Assembly (NCBI RefSeq): GCF_023343835.1
Contig: NC_064466.1
Span: forward strand, 558,001 to 622,000
DNA length: 64,000 nt
Direction of reading: 5' to 3'
Source: Lagopus muta
Taxonomy: Eukaryota; Chordata; Aves; Galliformes; Phasianidae
Positions 20,783 through 32,968 of this stretch are shown in pieces. The notes below the pieces were generated by a model that saw only the letters and a list, made by a program, of their open reading frames with translations, was not told the DNA's origin and did no database searches. Position 1 is the first letter of the stretch. Every line of letters begins with the position of its first letter. Made by a program: the position numbers and the translations under genes.

Positions 20783-23700
20783 ATGCGTCCCCGTGCCCCA
20801 CAGCTCCCACAGCTGCCGGCGCTGCGCCCCTCACTTTCCGTCAGGACTCTGATGAGAAAGCACGCGAGCAGACCTGCGGTGCAAACCACTCCTCGGGTCA
20901 AATCGCAGCGCTTATCCCCGCCCGTGGCTGTCCAGGCCGTGGCCGGTCCCCAACCTCAGCCCTCATCCTCTGCGATGGAGGAGAGAAAGCCCTCCTGCCC
21001 CGCAGAGGCCGAGAAGGGCAAAACCCCCCAGGAGCCCCCTGTTGTGCCGCCCGGTGAGTGAGGGTCCCTGCAGGGCTGGGGGTTGGTGCAGTGCGGGGCT
21101 TTTTGCACGGTGCCGGGGCTGCGTGGGGTGGCAGAGGGCAGAGCCCCCTGCTCTCCTCGCTCTGCTCTGGGCTCCTCTACCCCACGTAGACTGCAAATCT
21201 TAATCCTAGCCCCAGCCCTCAGCCCAACCTTAACCCTCAACCTAACCCAATCCTAACACCATCCTGAACTCTAAACCCAGCCATCAACCAGAACCTAACC
21301 CAACCTCAACCCAAACCTTAAACTTAACCCTAAACCCAACCCCAACCTCAACTCCAGCTTCAACCCTAACTTGAACCTCAATCCCTACCTCAATCCTAAC
21401 ACTAACCACAACCCTAAACTCAACTCCAATTCCAACCCCCCCTGCACTCCCAATTCCAGCTCCCCCCTCGGACACCCCTGGGATGCCCGTGTGTGACGCG
21501 GAGCGTTGCGCGATGGACAACATCGAGGCCTTTGTCCAGAGAACAGAGGTGACTGCGGCCGCTGCCATCGCGGCGGTGCCCCATCCGCACCCACGGACCC
21601 ATTTCAGCTGCAGGAGGGCTGTGCCCCCCTGCTCACACTCCCCCCACTCTCTGACAGCCTCAGAACGAGGAGCAGAAGATGAAGTTCCTGCAGAGCATCC
21701 GCACAATCTGCAGCCGCGCGGCACAGAGGAACGCGGCGCAGGAACTGCGCATCTTCTGCCGCCGGAACAATCTTGTGGAGAACATCATGGTGAGGGGCGC
21801 TGGGTGCTGGAGGGGGGCAGCGGGCGGCTCTGCTCCTCCTGGCGCTGCGAGCACTGAGTGCCCGGTGCCATCCTGCTGTGCTGCAGGTGCTGCTGGCGGA
21901 GGAGCCGCACAAAAAGCTGAGCTCTGAACTGCGGCTGCAAGCGATGGCCACCATCACCGCCCTCAGGTACTGCCCCGCTGCTGCCGGCTTGGCCCCGCAG
22001 CATTCAGACGGCCCCACACGGCCTGTACGGCCCCACAGCCCCAGGGGACGATCCTGGCCGTGCTGGGCTGCTGCTCTCCCTCATCGGGGCTGGCCAAAGA
22101 GCTGAGGGAGTCCTGCAGCCCTGCTGGGCCTCAGCTCGAATGCTGACCATAACCTGACCCTCGTCCTAAGCCTAACGCTAACCACAACCTAAACCCTAAC
22201 CCTAACTCTAGTCCTAACCCTAGCTCTAACCCCAAACCCAAACCCAGCCCCGACCCCAACCAACACTTGAGTGCTGCTGGTGGCCATGGTGATGAGGAGA
22301 CGGTTGGACTAGATGATCTTACAGGTCGTTTCCAACCTTGTGATTCTATGATTCTAACCCACACCCACCACAGCAGCGCTCAGGACTCCCTCTGCCCCAC
22401 GCATCCCCATGGAGGAGGGGCTTCCTCCCCACGTTGCCCCCCCTGCTCTGCAGAGTGCTGCCCATGGCAGGGGTCCACTCCCCATCCTGCAGCGCAGCGC
22501 TCCCAGCTTTGCAGTTCTTGTTTCTGCAGCAAGGTGGAGGGGTTGCTGGAGGAGAAGATCCCTCTCTTTCATGTGTGCTTCCAGAGCATCCTCCTGCTTC
22601 CCTCGGAGCAGGACCTGGACGTGAGCCTTTACTCCAAGGTGGGTGCTGGGGAGCTGCAGGGCCCCCCCGCCTTGCAGGACAGGCTCTTGCTGTGCCTCCC
22701 CCACCCCCTCCCCTCTGATCTCCCTCCACTCTGTCCATCCTGCAGACTCTCAGGGCTCTGGATGAGATGCTGGACACCTTGGTGTTCGTCCACCCCACTG
22801 CAGGCATCGGAGAGGAGTTGAAAAACGCCTTCCAGGTGAGCTGTGCCCACAGGGGCCGCACAGAGGAGGGCTGTTCCTCCGCCATCCCCACCACCCCAAA
22901 ACCTTTTGGGGTGATCCTGGGGGCCGCAGGGCAGAGACAGAGCTCCTCTTCCCACAGGTGCTGCTGCCCTTCACCTCCACTCAGAACTCAGCTGCGTGCC
23001 AGAGGGCAGTGGGGCGCATCTGGAAGCTGTGCCATTCACTGGCATATTACTGCCAGGAGAGGGTAAGGGCCCGACCTTACCTGGTGTGGGGTCTTTGTCC
23101 CTCCTTGTCCCCGCTCTCCCCTCTCTGGGCGTGTGCTCAACGTTCTGCTCTCCACGCACAGCGCCATCACTCCTCGGGACGATTCAGACCCATCTGCTGT
23201 GACAAGTTCCGCCTGCCCGTGCTGGGGCAGCTGGTGGGAAGCCTCATCCTGTGCTGCGCCTGCCAGGAGGACAAAACGCACCGCTGTGCTTTGAGCGCTC
23301 TCCATCACCTCTACAAATTCATCCTGTGGAGAAGCCGTAAGAAGATGGCCGCTGACTGCCTCCATCCATTGCAGACGTCCCACGGGGCTGAGCGTGGATG
23401 GCGCTGCGTCAGCTGCCGCTCCGAGCAGTGAAGAACCCCATTGCATTGGGGAGCTGTGCCCCACGGCCCCAGCTCCCTGCAGGGCTCCCACCGCTCACAC
23501 AACCTCGCCTCGCTTTCCTTTCCAGGCTGGGAAGTGCAGCCAGAAGAGCAGGGGAAGCAGGAGCAGTGGGAAGATGAGCACGAGCTCTCCCTCACCTGGA
23601 CCACCAACACCTCAGAGATTTTGCTGGTGAGGAGGGATCGCTGTGCCAGGACTCGTGGCTGCAGGGTCTGTGGAGATGGGGGAACATGGCTGATGTTCCT

Positions 23701-26700
23701 CCTCCCCTCTGTGTTTGTTCCTCCCCAGCGCTTTGCAAAGCACTTCCACTCTTGGGAGACAACCGACTTCATCCTCGTGATGCTGCAGGGCATGAAGGAC
23801 TGCAGCAACTGCAACGCCCAGGCTGCTTCCAACCTGATGGGTGTGCTGATGGCTGACTTCAAGCCCACGCCCAACGATGTGAGCAACCGGCAGCTGCTTA
23901 CTGGGGGACTGAGCCCATGGGGGGTGGGGTTGAAGTGGAGGCTGGGGGTTGGGTTGGAGTTGGGTTGGGTTCTGGACATTGGGTTTGGGTTGGGATGGGT
24001 GCTGGGTGTTGGGATGGGTGCTGGATGGTGGGGTGGGGTGGGGTTGGTTTTGCTGGGGGTTGGGTTTGTGTTGGGTTGGGTCGTGATGCTTAGAGTTGGG
24101 TTGGGTTGGGTGCTGGAAGGCTGTGTTGGGTTGTCCTGCACGGCCTCGGTCTGATTTGAGACTTCAGGGCACTTGGCCCCTCTTGGGGACGTCTGGAGTG
24201 AAGTTCTGCTGTCCCCGTGACCCTTCCAGGTGCAGCGCATCGTGACAGCCATCCACAGGAGCAGGAAGCTGATCACAGAGGAAGAGGCACTGAAGCACAT
24301 CCATGACGTCTTCCCCAGGCTGGCCGCCGCCAACCCTCGTGCAGTGACACTCAGCCTGCTGCGCTGCTCCCCCACCTGTGACAAGTGCGCTGCCCCCACC
24401 CCCTGTAGAGAGAGACCCCCACCCCATCTCTCATCTCAGGGAACCCCATCCCAAACAAGAGAGGCCACCACTCCACACGGAGAGGGAGACCACCCCCTGT
24501 GGAGAAGGATGCCCACCGCATGTGGATAGGGACCCTCACCCGATGCGGAGAGGGATCCTCGGCCCACACCTGGGGAGACCCTCACCCCACCCATAGAAGG
24601 ACCCCCACCCTACGCAGAGAGAAACCCCCAGCCCACGCTTAGAGGGGCTCCCGCTGAGGATGGCTCTGTGCCGCAGGGACGCACGGGAGCTGTGGGAGTT
24701 GGCGCTGTCCTCAGAGGACGCGATACCAAAGATGATGCAGGAGCTGCTGCGTCTGCTGGAGATCGCGCCGCTGGGCCTGGAGACCGAGTCCAGCACCCTT
24801 AGCCTGGCCGTGAGTTTGGGGTCTCCTGGGAACGCTCCCTCCTCCCTGCCCCCAACCCAGGGGAGCAGCTCGGTGCTGAGCGCTGTGCGGGTGCTTTCCG
24901 TAGGCGGTGGCGGCGCTCTATAAGCTCCTGCAGAACCTGGAGTACGGCCCGCAGGTGCGGCAGTTTTTCCCGGAGCTCTTTGTGGCGCTCGTCCTCCAGT
25001 TGGTGTCCTGTGAGGAGCTCTGTTCGCTGGAGGCCATCGCCATCACGGAGGAGCCGTTCGGCCCAGCTTCACCCACCTCTGCCGCCAGGTAGCACCGCCG
25101 TGGCCCGGTGGCACCACTCATGGTGACCCCTGGCCCCGCGCTGATCCCTGACCCTACGCTGCCCCATTTCCATGCAGGATGGTGGTGGAGACGTTGCGCC
25201 TTTTGCTGCTGTGCTCTGATATGGAGGACCTGGCGTTCTTCATGGAGACCTACAACCTGTGGGCGCGGCTGCCTGGCGCTGCCCAGTGGCAGAATGGCCT
25301 GTACAACTTTGCCAAGTACGGCCCTAACCCCTTCCACGTGCTGCCCCACACTGCCTCACATGGTGCCCCATGCGCTGCCCCACGTGCTGCCCTCTTGAAA
25401 GAAGTAGGGATCAAGATGGGGAGTGCTCAGGGGTGCCAAGGCGTGGTGTGCAGATGGAGGAGCACACTGTGGGGCAGGATGAGCTGTTCCGGTCCCCCCC
25501 CCCCAGCCCGGACCTGGTGGGGTCAGCCCCCAACACGGGCTCAGCTCTCCCCCCATCCCACAGGGTGCTGATGAGGGGATGCCAGAGTCAGTGCAGGCCC
25601 ATCTTCATCCACCTGCAGAAGCTGCTGCGGTACCACCAGCTGCAGTGGAGGGAGGTCCCGGCCATGGCGCTCTACTTCGAGGTGGGTGTGGGGATGGTGC
25701 GGGGGTCCCCTCGAGGCGATGGGGGCCTGAGCCCCCTCCCACCTGCTGACCACTGCTCATCACAGATGTGGATCCTCATCGGGTTCCGGGACGATGACTA
25801 CCACGCAGAGATGATCTTCAGGAAACACGTCTCCAGCAAACAGCTCAGGAGCAGAGAGCTGGCGCTGCTTGGGCTGCGGTACCTTTACGATGAGAGGATG
25901 CAGCTTCTGCTGCCCGAGGTGATGCTGTGGCTGCAGGATGTGCGGGCTGACGTCAAGCTGCAGGCCATGTACATACTGCACTGCATCCTGACAGAGCGCC
26001 CCGCCAGCGTCCGAGGTGTGCTCAGCCAGCTGGCCGTGCTGCTGCTGTCCTACTTCAACGAGGTGAGGGGTGCGGGGCAGCAGGGAGCAGCCAAACGTCC
26101 CCCGCACCGTGCAGAGCTCAGCACCACTGTGTGTCCCCTTCCAGGAAACGGCAGAGATGCGCTGGCACTCCATGGAGCTCTTTGCGCTGCTACTGGAGGC
26201 GCCGGGCAGGAAGCAGCTGCTGCCAGAGGCGGAGAGGAGCCTGCTGCCGCTCTTCATCCACATGAATGAGGACATCCCCAACGTGGCCCAGGTGGGCGCA
26301 GCTCGTGGAGTCACAGGGTTGCGGGGTCACCTGGCGTGACCACAGCCCACCCTGCTGATTCACTGCATTGTGAACGCTGGGAAAGGCCTCTGAGGTCACC
26401 GGCTCTGACCAGCAACCCGCTCCATGCCCGCTCATACGGTCCTGCCAGATCCCTCTCCCTTTTTCACCCATACAGCCCTCCTAGATACCAGATCCCCCCC
26501 TTATGTGTACCCATACAGTCCTCCTCATCCCCCTGCTCTGCCACACGCACCCATACAGTCATTATGCTTAGGAAAACCCTCCCAGATCCCCGCTGCCGTT
26601 CCCCCAGATCCCGTGGGTGAAACCAGCTGTGGTGCCTCCCCAGGGTGGGGATGGTGGTGGCCCCCCAGGCTCTCTTGCCAACCCCCCCCAACTGTGTCGC

Positions 26701-27737
26701 TGTCCCCAGGCTGCTCAGATTGCTCTGATCCGTGCCGCCAAGCTCCTGGGCTGGCAGCAACTGCAACGCTTGGCCAGTAAAGCGGAGGTCTGGATGATCG
26801 CTGACTGCCTGGTAAGCTCCCCCACCTTTCAACCCCTCTCCCCCACCCCGGGACCCGCCCTGCTCTGGCAGAAAGGGGGGTGGGCAGCTGTGCGGGTGCC
26901 TCCTCCACCGTGCTGTTCTCTGCAGCTTCAGGAGAGGGAAGGAGATGCGGAGCTGTACGTGAAGCAGACCATGCTGCACCTGAACAGCCCGCAGGCAGCT
27001 TTGAGGGAGGTGGCCGTGCGCTTCCTGGGTGAGTCCCGGTCCTGATGGGTCCCCATCCCTCTGCCCCCACCCCTGTCTGAATGCTGTGGGGTCACTGCGC
27101 GGGGGAGGCCCTGGGGGATCACTGGGGAACCGATGGTGTTCTTGGGGGTTATTGAGGCAACGGTGGGATCACTGGGGCATTATGGGGCTCAGTGGGGCAC
27201 TGTGTAGGGTCTCTGGGGGTCTCTGGGGCACCATCGAGGTCCTTGGGGGCAGTTGGGGCACCATGGGGGTCATTGGGGCACCATAGGGTCCCTGGGACAC
27301 TGTAGGGTCTTTGGGAATGATGGGAACGCTACTGGGGTACTGTGGGGTTTCTGGAGATCCTTGGGGCCTCATGGGGGTCCCTGGGTGCTGTGGGGTTCCC
27401 GGGTACCATGGGGTCGGGCGAGTGCTGACAGAGACTGTGTGTGCAGGGATGCTGGCGCAGAAGCTGAAGAATAAGAACGAGGAGATGGTGTTGGACATCC
27501 GTAAAGGTGAGCCATCCCCCCCCGCCCCGCGCCCAGGAAGCGCCGTGTGGGGCCCGCGTGGTGACACAGCCCCGCTCCATTGCAGCCCTGCAGGGTGCCA
27601 AGGGGGACAGGGATCTGGCCGTGAAATCCCTGGTGCAGCAGACGCTGCTGATCCTCTGCCAGAAGACAGATGTGCCACCCACCAGGCCTAGGGGCAGAGC
27701 GTCGCTCCAGTGGCTCCAGAGGAAGCAGAAGGAGTAG
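20783..27737 (+). CDS. Maestro heat-like repeat (MROH) family protein, 21 exons
   Basis: Exons: 20783-21053, 21460-21548, 21658-21789, 21887-21966, 22530-22638, 22746-22835, 22958-23062, 23162-23336, 23526-23626, 23729-23878, 24230-24384, 24677-24809, 24904-25088, 25178-25315, 25564-25681, 25766-26062, 26145-26291, 26710-26811, 26926-27028, 27447-27506, 27586-27737. All introns are GT-AG, and every junction joins in phase to give 963 codons without a stop. The product is almost all helical, in HEAT-like pairs, from about residue 115 on. MROH-like blocks include LVMLQGMKDCSNCNAQAASN, LLRYHQLQWREVPAMALYFE and LLALRYLYDE-type helices around WLQDVRADVKLQAMYILHC. The N-terminus is Pro/Ser-rich and disordered. 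No enzymatic role is known; these are scaffold-like helical repeat proteins, several expressed in testis. The first exon is the least certain, and further 5' exons may exist. Some mammalian MROH proteins are longer. Confidence 0.82.
21190..21445. repeat. Telomere-like repeat in MROH-like intron 1
   Basis: CCTAACCC, CCCAACCTTAACCCTCAACC and similar degenerate hexamers fill about 250 bases of the first intron, C-rich on the sense strand. Confidence 0.8.
22140..22262. repeat. Telomere-like repeat in MROH-like intron 4
   Basis: Contains true CCCTAA copies (AAACCCTAACCCTAACTC) among variants. It lies just upstream of a CR1 tail in the same intron. Confidence 0.8.
22268..22358 (+). mobile_element. 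CR1 3' tail in MROH-like intron 4
   Basis: GACGGTTGGACTAGATGATC, TTTCCAACCTTG and two ATTCTATG octamers mark the last ~90 bases of a CR1. Confidence 0.85.
23905..24135. repeat. GGGTTG-rich intronic repeat
   Basis: The sense strand of MROH-like intron 10 is built from GGGTTGGG and GGGTTGGGTT units, the G-rich counterpart of the repeats in introns 1 and 4. It could form G-quadruplexes in the transcript. Confidence 0.8.
24405..24655. repeat. Degenerate intronic repeat (GAGAGGGA...CCCCACCC)
   Basis: About 30-base units with GAGAG and CCC(A/T)CCCCA blocks recur across intron 11 with strong drift. Confidence 0.6.
27080..27430. repeat. G-rich minisatellite in MROH-like intron 19
   Basis: Units of about 18-25 bases such as CTGGGGCACCATGGGGGTC recur about fifteen times, strongly G-rich on the sense strand. 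Confidence 0.75.
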
Positions 27738-28290
27738 TGCCAGTCCAAAGGGTTTGGAGGTGTTGCATTCTGCTCCTCACTGCCACATGAACGCCAACCT
27801 GAAGAGCAACCACAGCCCCAAAGCAAACCGTGTCCCCAGCCATAACCAGAACTCCAAGCTGAACCTCAAGCACAGTCACGAGCCCAGCTGACTTGCAGAA
27901 ACTCCGTGACCACAAAGGAGCGACAAAAGCAGGGATGTTTATCAGCACTGCACGCACGCTGGATGCAAACAGGGTAACCCCTCCTAGCTTGCACACCCAG
28001 CTCCTCTTTCCCAAAGCAAATGCCACTAATGCAGGCCCAAAACAGAGCTGCAGCCCAGAGAGGCGGAGTTGGGCACGAGGCACTGAGGGCCCGCGGTCTC
28101 TGCGTCTGCAGGGGCAGCAGAGCGGCCCTCTCAGGTGCTTTGGGACACGCCTGAGCAGCCTGCGTGTCACTGGCCAGCAGGTTCACAGTCAGTCTCCTCT
28201 GACGAGATCTCTCCTTCCCAATTCCAGAGGAATGTCCTGAATTGCCACCCCTGCCCAGCTGAATCCATGTCACCTTTCTGGTGAAAAACA
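27738..28290. other. MROH-like 3' flank, no further gene seen
   Basis: 27775-27890 holds a short AACC-rich stretch resembling the intronic telomere-like repeats. No AATAAA was noticed close behind the stop codon, so the 3' end of the transcript is unplaced. Confidence 0.4.
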
Positions 28291-28439
28291 GCCCGGAGAA
28301 GAGAACAAGCGATGTCAAGAAGAAGAGCAGGTGAGACTGCAGGCTCAGGGTCGGGATCTGCACGGGGTGTTTCCCTGACCCGGCAAGAGCCCATTGCCCA
28401 GCCCCAGGCAGTCACTGTTCAGGGCCGCCCAGCGGCGCT

Positions 28440-28620
28440 GAGTGCAGCACACGAGGGGTGGCGTGGGGCTGCCGGGAGCCCCCATTTCACACGGCTGCCC
28501 CTCTCCAGCCCTCAGGAAAGCGCCAGCACAACCTGAGAGCTGTGTGTGGGGAAGGCTGCGTTGCAGCCAAGGGTCCTGGCTTGGGGTTGCAGGATACGGC
28601 CCCAAAGCTGTCACCCACTC
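28440..28620. repeat. Local duplication, copy 1 (second copy at 30690-30860)
   Basis: GGGGCTGCCGGGAG and CAGCCCTCAG occur in both copies, with GAGAGCTGTGTGTGGG here against GAGAGCCGTGTGTGGG there. They occur in the same order and strand in both places, with about one change in ten bases. This is an ancient tandem duplication of unique DNA. Confidence 0.75.
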
Positions 28621-28650
28621 AGGCAGACCCCTCCCACTCTGTCCTTTCAG

Positions 28651-29086
28651 TCAGCTGCCAGCGGTCCTGGGGGCATCTTCTGCCAAAAAGCAGCCTCAGA
28701 ACAAAAAGAAGGGAAAATGCTCTACCAAAAGCAAAGCGACAGAGACGCGTCCGGCACAGGCGGTGCCGCCTCCAAGTGGCAAAGAAGAAGAACGCGGTGC
28801 GGTGAAAGCCCCCGGTAGAGGAGGAGTGACAGAAAAGGCACAGGCCAAGCTCAGAAAGCACTGCGAAGCCCCAGCCCTGCACCAAACACCGCTGGCAGCC
28901 CTACGGTCCTCGAGCTCCGAGAGCAGCCTGCCTGAGGAGCGCAGCTGCAGCGCCTCTGCTGCGGTGCCACGGACGCACAAGGGGACCAGATCTATGCAGA
29001 GTCAGCCACCAAAGAGCAAAGCGGGGCTCCCCAGGCGGCGGACGGCCTGTCCATGGGGTGCCCAGGAGAAGCAGAGCTCTACCTGA
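28651..29086 (+). other. Putative terminal exon, Lys/Ser/Pro-rich tail
   Basis: A good acceptor (CTGTCCTTTCAG, ending at 28650) precedes 145 open codons ending in TGA at 29084-29086. The product is low-complexity and basic: KKQPQNKKKGKCSTKSK, PPPSGKEEERG, then a run of serines (RSSSSESS). An upstream piece (PGEENKRCQEEEQ before a GTGAGA donor, about 28291-28330) might be a previous exon. No family is recognised, and the composition is compatible with a disordered tail or with chance. Confidence 0.3.
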
Positions 29087-29219
29087 GGTTGCAAAGCAGG
29101 TGCACGATTCCCATCTGGGAATGCCATTCCTGGGTGCCTGTCTGAAGCCTTCTCTGGTTTTGGCTCCCGGTTTGCTTTCTGAGGCACTGCTTGCCATAAG
29201 ACTGACTTAATCTAGGAGA

Positions 29220-29844
29220 TGAGAGGTGGGTGCGGCAACCAACATCACTTGGTGGGCAGTTTTACGTTGGAAAGCATTTCTTCGGAGCTGTTTGCCTTTG
29301 GAAGAGATTGCTCAGGACTGTTTACTGGCTAAAGATCTGGCCTGTGACCAAAAACTCCAGCTTGGTTTGGGAGAACTGAGGAACAATACTGTCCTATCCA
29401 GTGAAAAACAGGATGCAGGTGGGCACCTCCCTGCTTCCTCTTATCTGCTGGCAAGGCCCGGGAGATGGGAGCAAAGGAGTTTCTGCTGAGATCCCAAAGC
29501 CAGCAGCTGCTGCTCCAAAGAGAGCTGACTCGACCGCTTTGGATTTGAACTGTCACTCCAAAGAGAGCTGACTCTGCCTTGTGGCCCCTTTTGGACTTTC
29601 TGATGCCGTGTCACCAACCGAACAGCAGCCCCTGATGACCCATCGCTACTGATCATCAAGGGCTGAACTACGAACCAAGCTGGACCCGTGGTGGTGACCA
29701 CCTCTCTCTTGCTTGCTACAGAGACTGCTTGCTTTCCTTTCCCATCTTTCTATCGCCCGTCTTCCCCATCTCCCTAAACAGCTTGGATGTGTAATAAACT
29801 GGACGGGCTGACATCTAACCCGCTGTGTCTTCATCTCTCCGTCA
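29220..29844 (+). repeat. Solo LTR of an endogenous retrovirus (family A)
   Basis: Plus-strand partner of the LTR at 5468-6165. TGTAATAAACTGGACGGGCTG near 29790 carries the poly(A) signal. Proposed ends TG...CA at 29220 and 29844. The two copies differ by many substitutions and a length difference of about 70 bases in the middle, so both are old. No gag or pol sequence is adjacent. Confidence 0.72.
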
Positions 29845-30689
29845 GCTGTACCTACAGTGAACGAACCTCCCCTTGCTCTGACAATGGCAGCGAGACAGTG
29901 CTGTCTCCGTGAAGAAAAGCAGAGCTGGAAGGACAGTGGGGACTCTTCCTTCCAAGACCCCTTGGCTCTGACAGCCTGCATTCCTTGCAGCCTTGGGATC
30001 TCCTCAATTTCCAAAGTCCCACTCCCTTCTGGTGGCACACAGAGCACACCAAAGCCCAGGATTTGGCAGCACTTGAAAGGCGTAGCCATGCGTGAGGCTG
30101 GGCCTGGGCCAAGAGGAGACTGTTTCCTTCCAGCTTGCTGCTGCTTTAGATTCCTGGTGGGAAGAGAAGGGCTTTGTGAGAGGCTGAAGAGAGAAATGGC
30201 TGCCTCCCCTGGGCGTTCTGACCTGAAGCCATCCCAGGGCTATGCGTGAGGGAAGAGAACTGCCCTGTTTTTGGCAAGAGTCTCTTGTACAGAAATCCAT
30301 CGGTTGTCAGACCGCATGGAAAGAGATGGAGGAAAATACAAGAAAGGTCTTGCAGAAAGTGGTCTTCTGCACTGTTCTGGTCATTGGTGCACGGAACAGG
30401 ATCGCTCTTTCTCCCCAAGGGAAACAATTGCAGTTCCTCATTCAATAGAAATATTCGCATTCCCTTCCAAACTGCGTTTTGAGTAAAAACCAGTCCCGTG
30501 CCCAAACAGGTCGTTAAGGTACCGTGTTGCAATTGAAAATCCAAACCCTGGCTTTAGAAGCAAAAGAGAAGCCGCAGTCTGCTCCCCGACTCCCTGGAAC
30601 GTTGCTTCTCTCTGCCACCCTTGGCCGGCCATCTCTAAGGGCGCAGGGCGCTCCTCCGGCGGCTCACAGCCAGCGCTGAGCGTGGCACC

Positions 30690-30860
30690 AGCAGGGCTGG
30701 GATGGGGCTGCCGGGAGTCCCCACTTCACAGGGCTGCCCCCTCTGTCCCCTCTCCAGCCCTCAGCAGAGCCCAGCTCAGCTGGAGAGCCGTGTGTGGGAA
30801 AGGCTGTGTCACAGCCAGGGCTCCTGGCTTGGGGCTGCAACAGGCGCCTCTTCTGGGCCC
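30690..30860. repeat. Local duplication, copy 2 (see 28440-28620)
   Basis: Same order and strand as copy 1, and ends a little before the ERV-1 5' LTR. The stretch 29845-30689 between the LTR and this copy shows no convincing gene; its ORFs overlap on both strands. Confidence 0.7.
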
Positions 30861-31032
30861 TGCTGTGCGAGCGTTGCTCCAAGAACAAGGTGGGCTTATG
30901 GGAACGTTTCAGAAGCAAGAAGGAAAAGGAAAGAGGCCTGGAAACGTGAGCTGTGCAGGAGCTGCCCTGGGCAGCCGAGCGCTGAGCATCCAGCACTGAG
31001 CACATGCTCAGAGAGCAGCTGCTCTGGACCGG

Positions 31033-31393
31033 TGTATGGGAACTGCTGAGTCACGGCCTGAACCTCTGATTGATCACCTGAGGCGAGCCTTGAGTCAGCC
31101 AGAGGAGCACAGGTGAAGGCAATTCACCTGTGCTGCCGGAAGGGGTGGAGCCAGGCTCCCCCCCTCCTGGACCTATTTAAGAGCTGGCTACCAGAGGGGA
31201 AGGATCTCTTCTGGAGATCCTCCTCTTTTGGTATCTTCTGGTGAGCTCAACCCAAGGGTAAGCTCTTCCACTTATTCTCTTTTGTGATCCTTGTTTGCTT
31301 TGCCTTACTCTTTTGATTATATTGCGATTATAACATCTTGATATCTATTGATTATACACAATTATATTGTGATTATAACATCTTGGTTATACA
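31033..31393 (+). repeat. ERV-1 5' LTR (361 bp)
   Basis: Begins TGTATGGGAAC and ends GGTTATACA. A TATA-like CTATTTAAGAG lies near 31175. Differs from its 3' partner at about 22 positions plus a short indel, around 6 percent by eye. Confidence 0.93.
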
Positions 31394-31434
31394 CTTGGCG
31401 AGCCAGGCAGGCTGAATATACTGAAATTAACATC

Positions 31435-32968
31435 ATGTCTTTCCTGTGGAATTTCTATAAATGGGTCAAGGGGGAGAACAATACTTCTCTAGAGAAAATG
31501 ATTCCAGGGCAGATCCCAGGATTTGAGGGATTGCCCTATTATGAGTTAGCTGCCATCATTGAAAAATGGGGGTCCCTTACGCGTTATGGGCAATATCTCC
31601 CCATATCGCATGGCGGACTATTTTCAAGGACTTGGCAAGGATATCCTCATTACCAAAGAAAGACAATTGGCTGCCTCCTTGGTGGCATGGCCACTATTAA
31701 CCGCTTTAAATCATGCGGACTTAAGAAATAATACTTTAGAAACTGAAAATCAGCTTTTGAAAGACCGCATTGAAAAGCTGGAGCACGAACTTAGCGTTTT
31801 AACGGGGAAGAAGCCAATTCTACATCTTCCTGTAAGCCAAATTCGTAACATTTCAATAAATGATGACCAGGCTCCTGAATCAACAGACTTCGTTGATCAG
31901 GACAACAAGAAATCCAAATCAGACCTTGAATGTCCAGTTCTAACTGATCCATTGGAAGTCCGTCCTGTTGTAACCCAGAAAACAAAAAAAAGTACAGGAC
32001 AGACCGGCAGGGGTGCCACCTGATCAATGGCCCCCTGCCCAGACTCATTTACACGTGACAGCTCGGCCATACACGGCAACAGAATTAATGGACTTAGTAC
32101 AACGATTTCGGCAGAAGCCTAGAGAAAGTGTGCCGGCTTGGTTATTGAGACTGTGGGATTCTGGGGCAGAAAGTGTCTTGGTGAATGGCCCAGAAATATC
32201 TAAGTTGGCCACCATGACCGTCCATCCTGCTCTCAGGCAGAGGTTATACGTAGGCAATCAATATCGTGATGAAAACCATTCCATACTAGAATGGTTAATG
32301 GCGGCCTGCCGTGTGGTATGGCCGAATAAATCAGACATACCGTTACATACAGGTATGTGGTCCTCCATGGAGGACCTTCAAAACTATATTCGTGAACTGG
32401 ATGTAAGAGAGGCCATCTATGAAGATGCATTTGATGGCCCTGATATGGTTAAATTTTCAGCAGGGATGAGAGATTTAATTCTACAGCAAGCTCCCTCCCA
32501 TCTGTACAGCACCCTAGTTTCCATATTAAATCCCCTTGTAGCATCAGAAGCCGTAGTCCAGCAGGCTGGACTAGGCGCAATATTCGGTTTTTGGAGGAAG
32601 CAGAGGTCCTGCCGGTAAATAAAACCAAAATGCCGGCTACTCGAGCTCCTCCATTGGGACCCATAAGGGTATCCCGAAAACAAATGTTTAATGATTTAAT
32701 TCGGGCTGGGGTCCAATTTGCTAAGATTGACCGCCAGCCCAACCACGTCCTTCTCCAGCTCTGGAGACAACTAAAGGACAATCAAAAATTCCAGAGCTAC
32801 CCTAAGAAATCAAGGGTAAGAGCTATAGAGAGGGTTCCAACAACAACATGGAACCTAGAAGATTTTATTATTCCAAACAGGAAAAAGAAGCCACCTCAGG
32901 TGTCTCGGGCCACAATGCCTGAGCTGTCAGAAGCAAAAGAACTGGCCCTAGCACAATTCATGCAGTGA
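31435..32968 (+). pseudogene. ERV-1 gag pseudogene
   Basis: Starts with ATG at 31435 and ends with TGA at 32966-32968, parallel to gag of ERV-2. Compared with ERV-2 it has one extra G in the G-run near 31568, one extra A in the A-run near 31985, and a net 40-base deletion near 32566. Each shifts the frame, so no full Gag can be made. It would have encoded the structural polyprotein that assembles particles. Confidence 0.9.
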
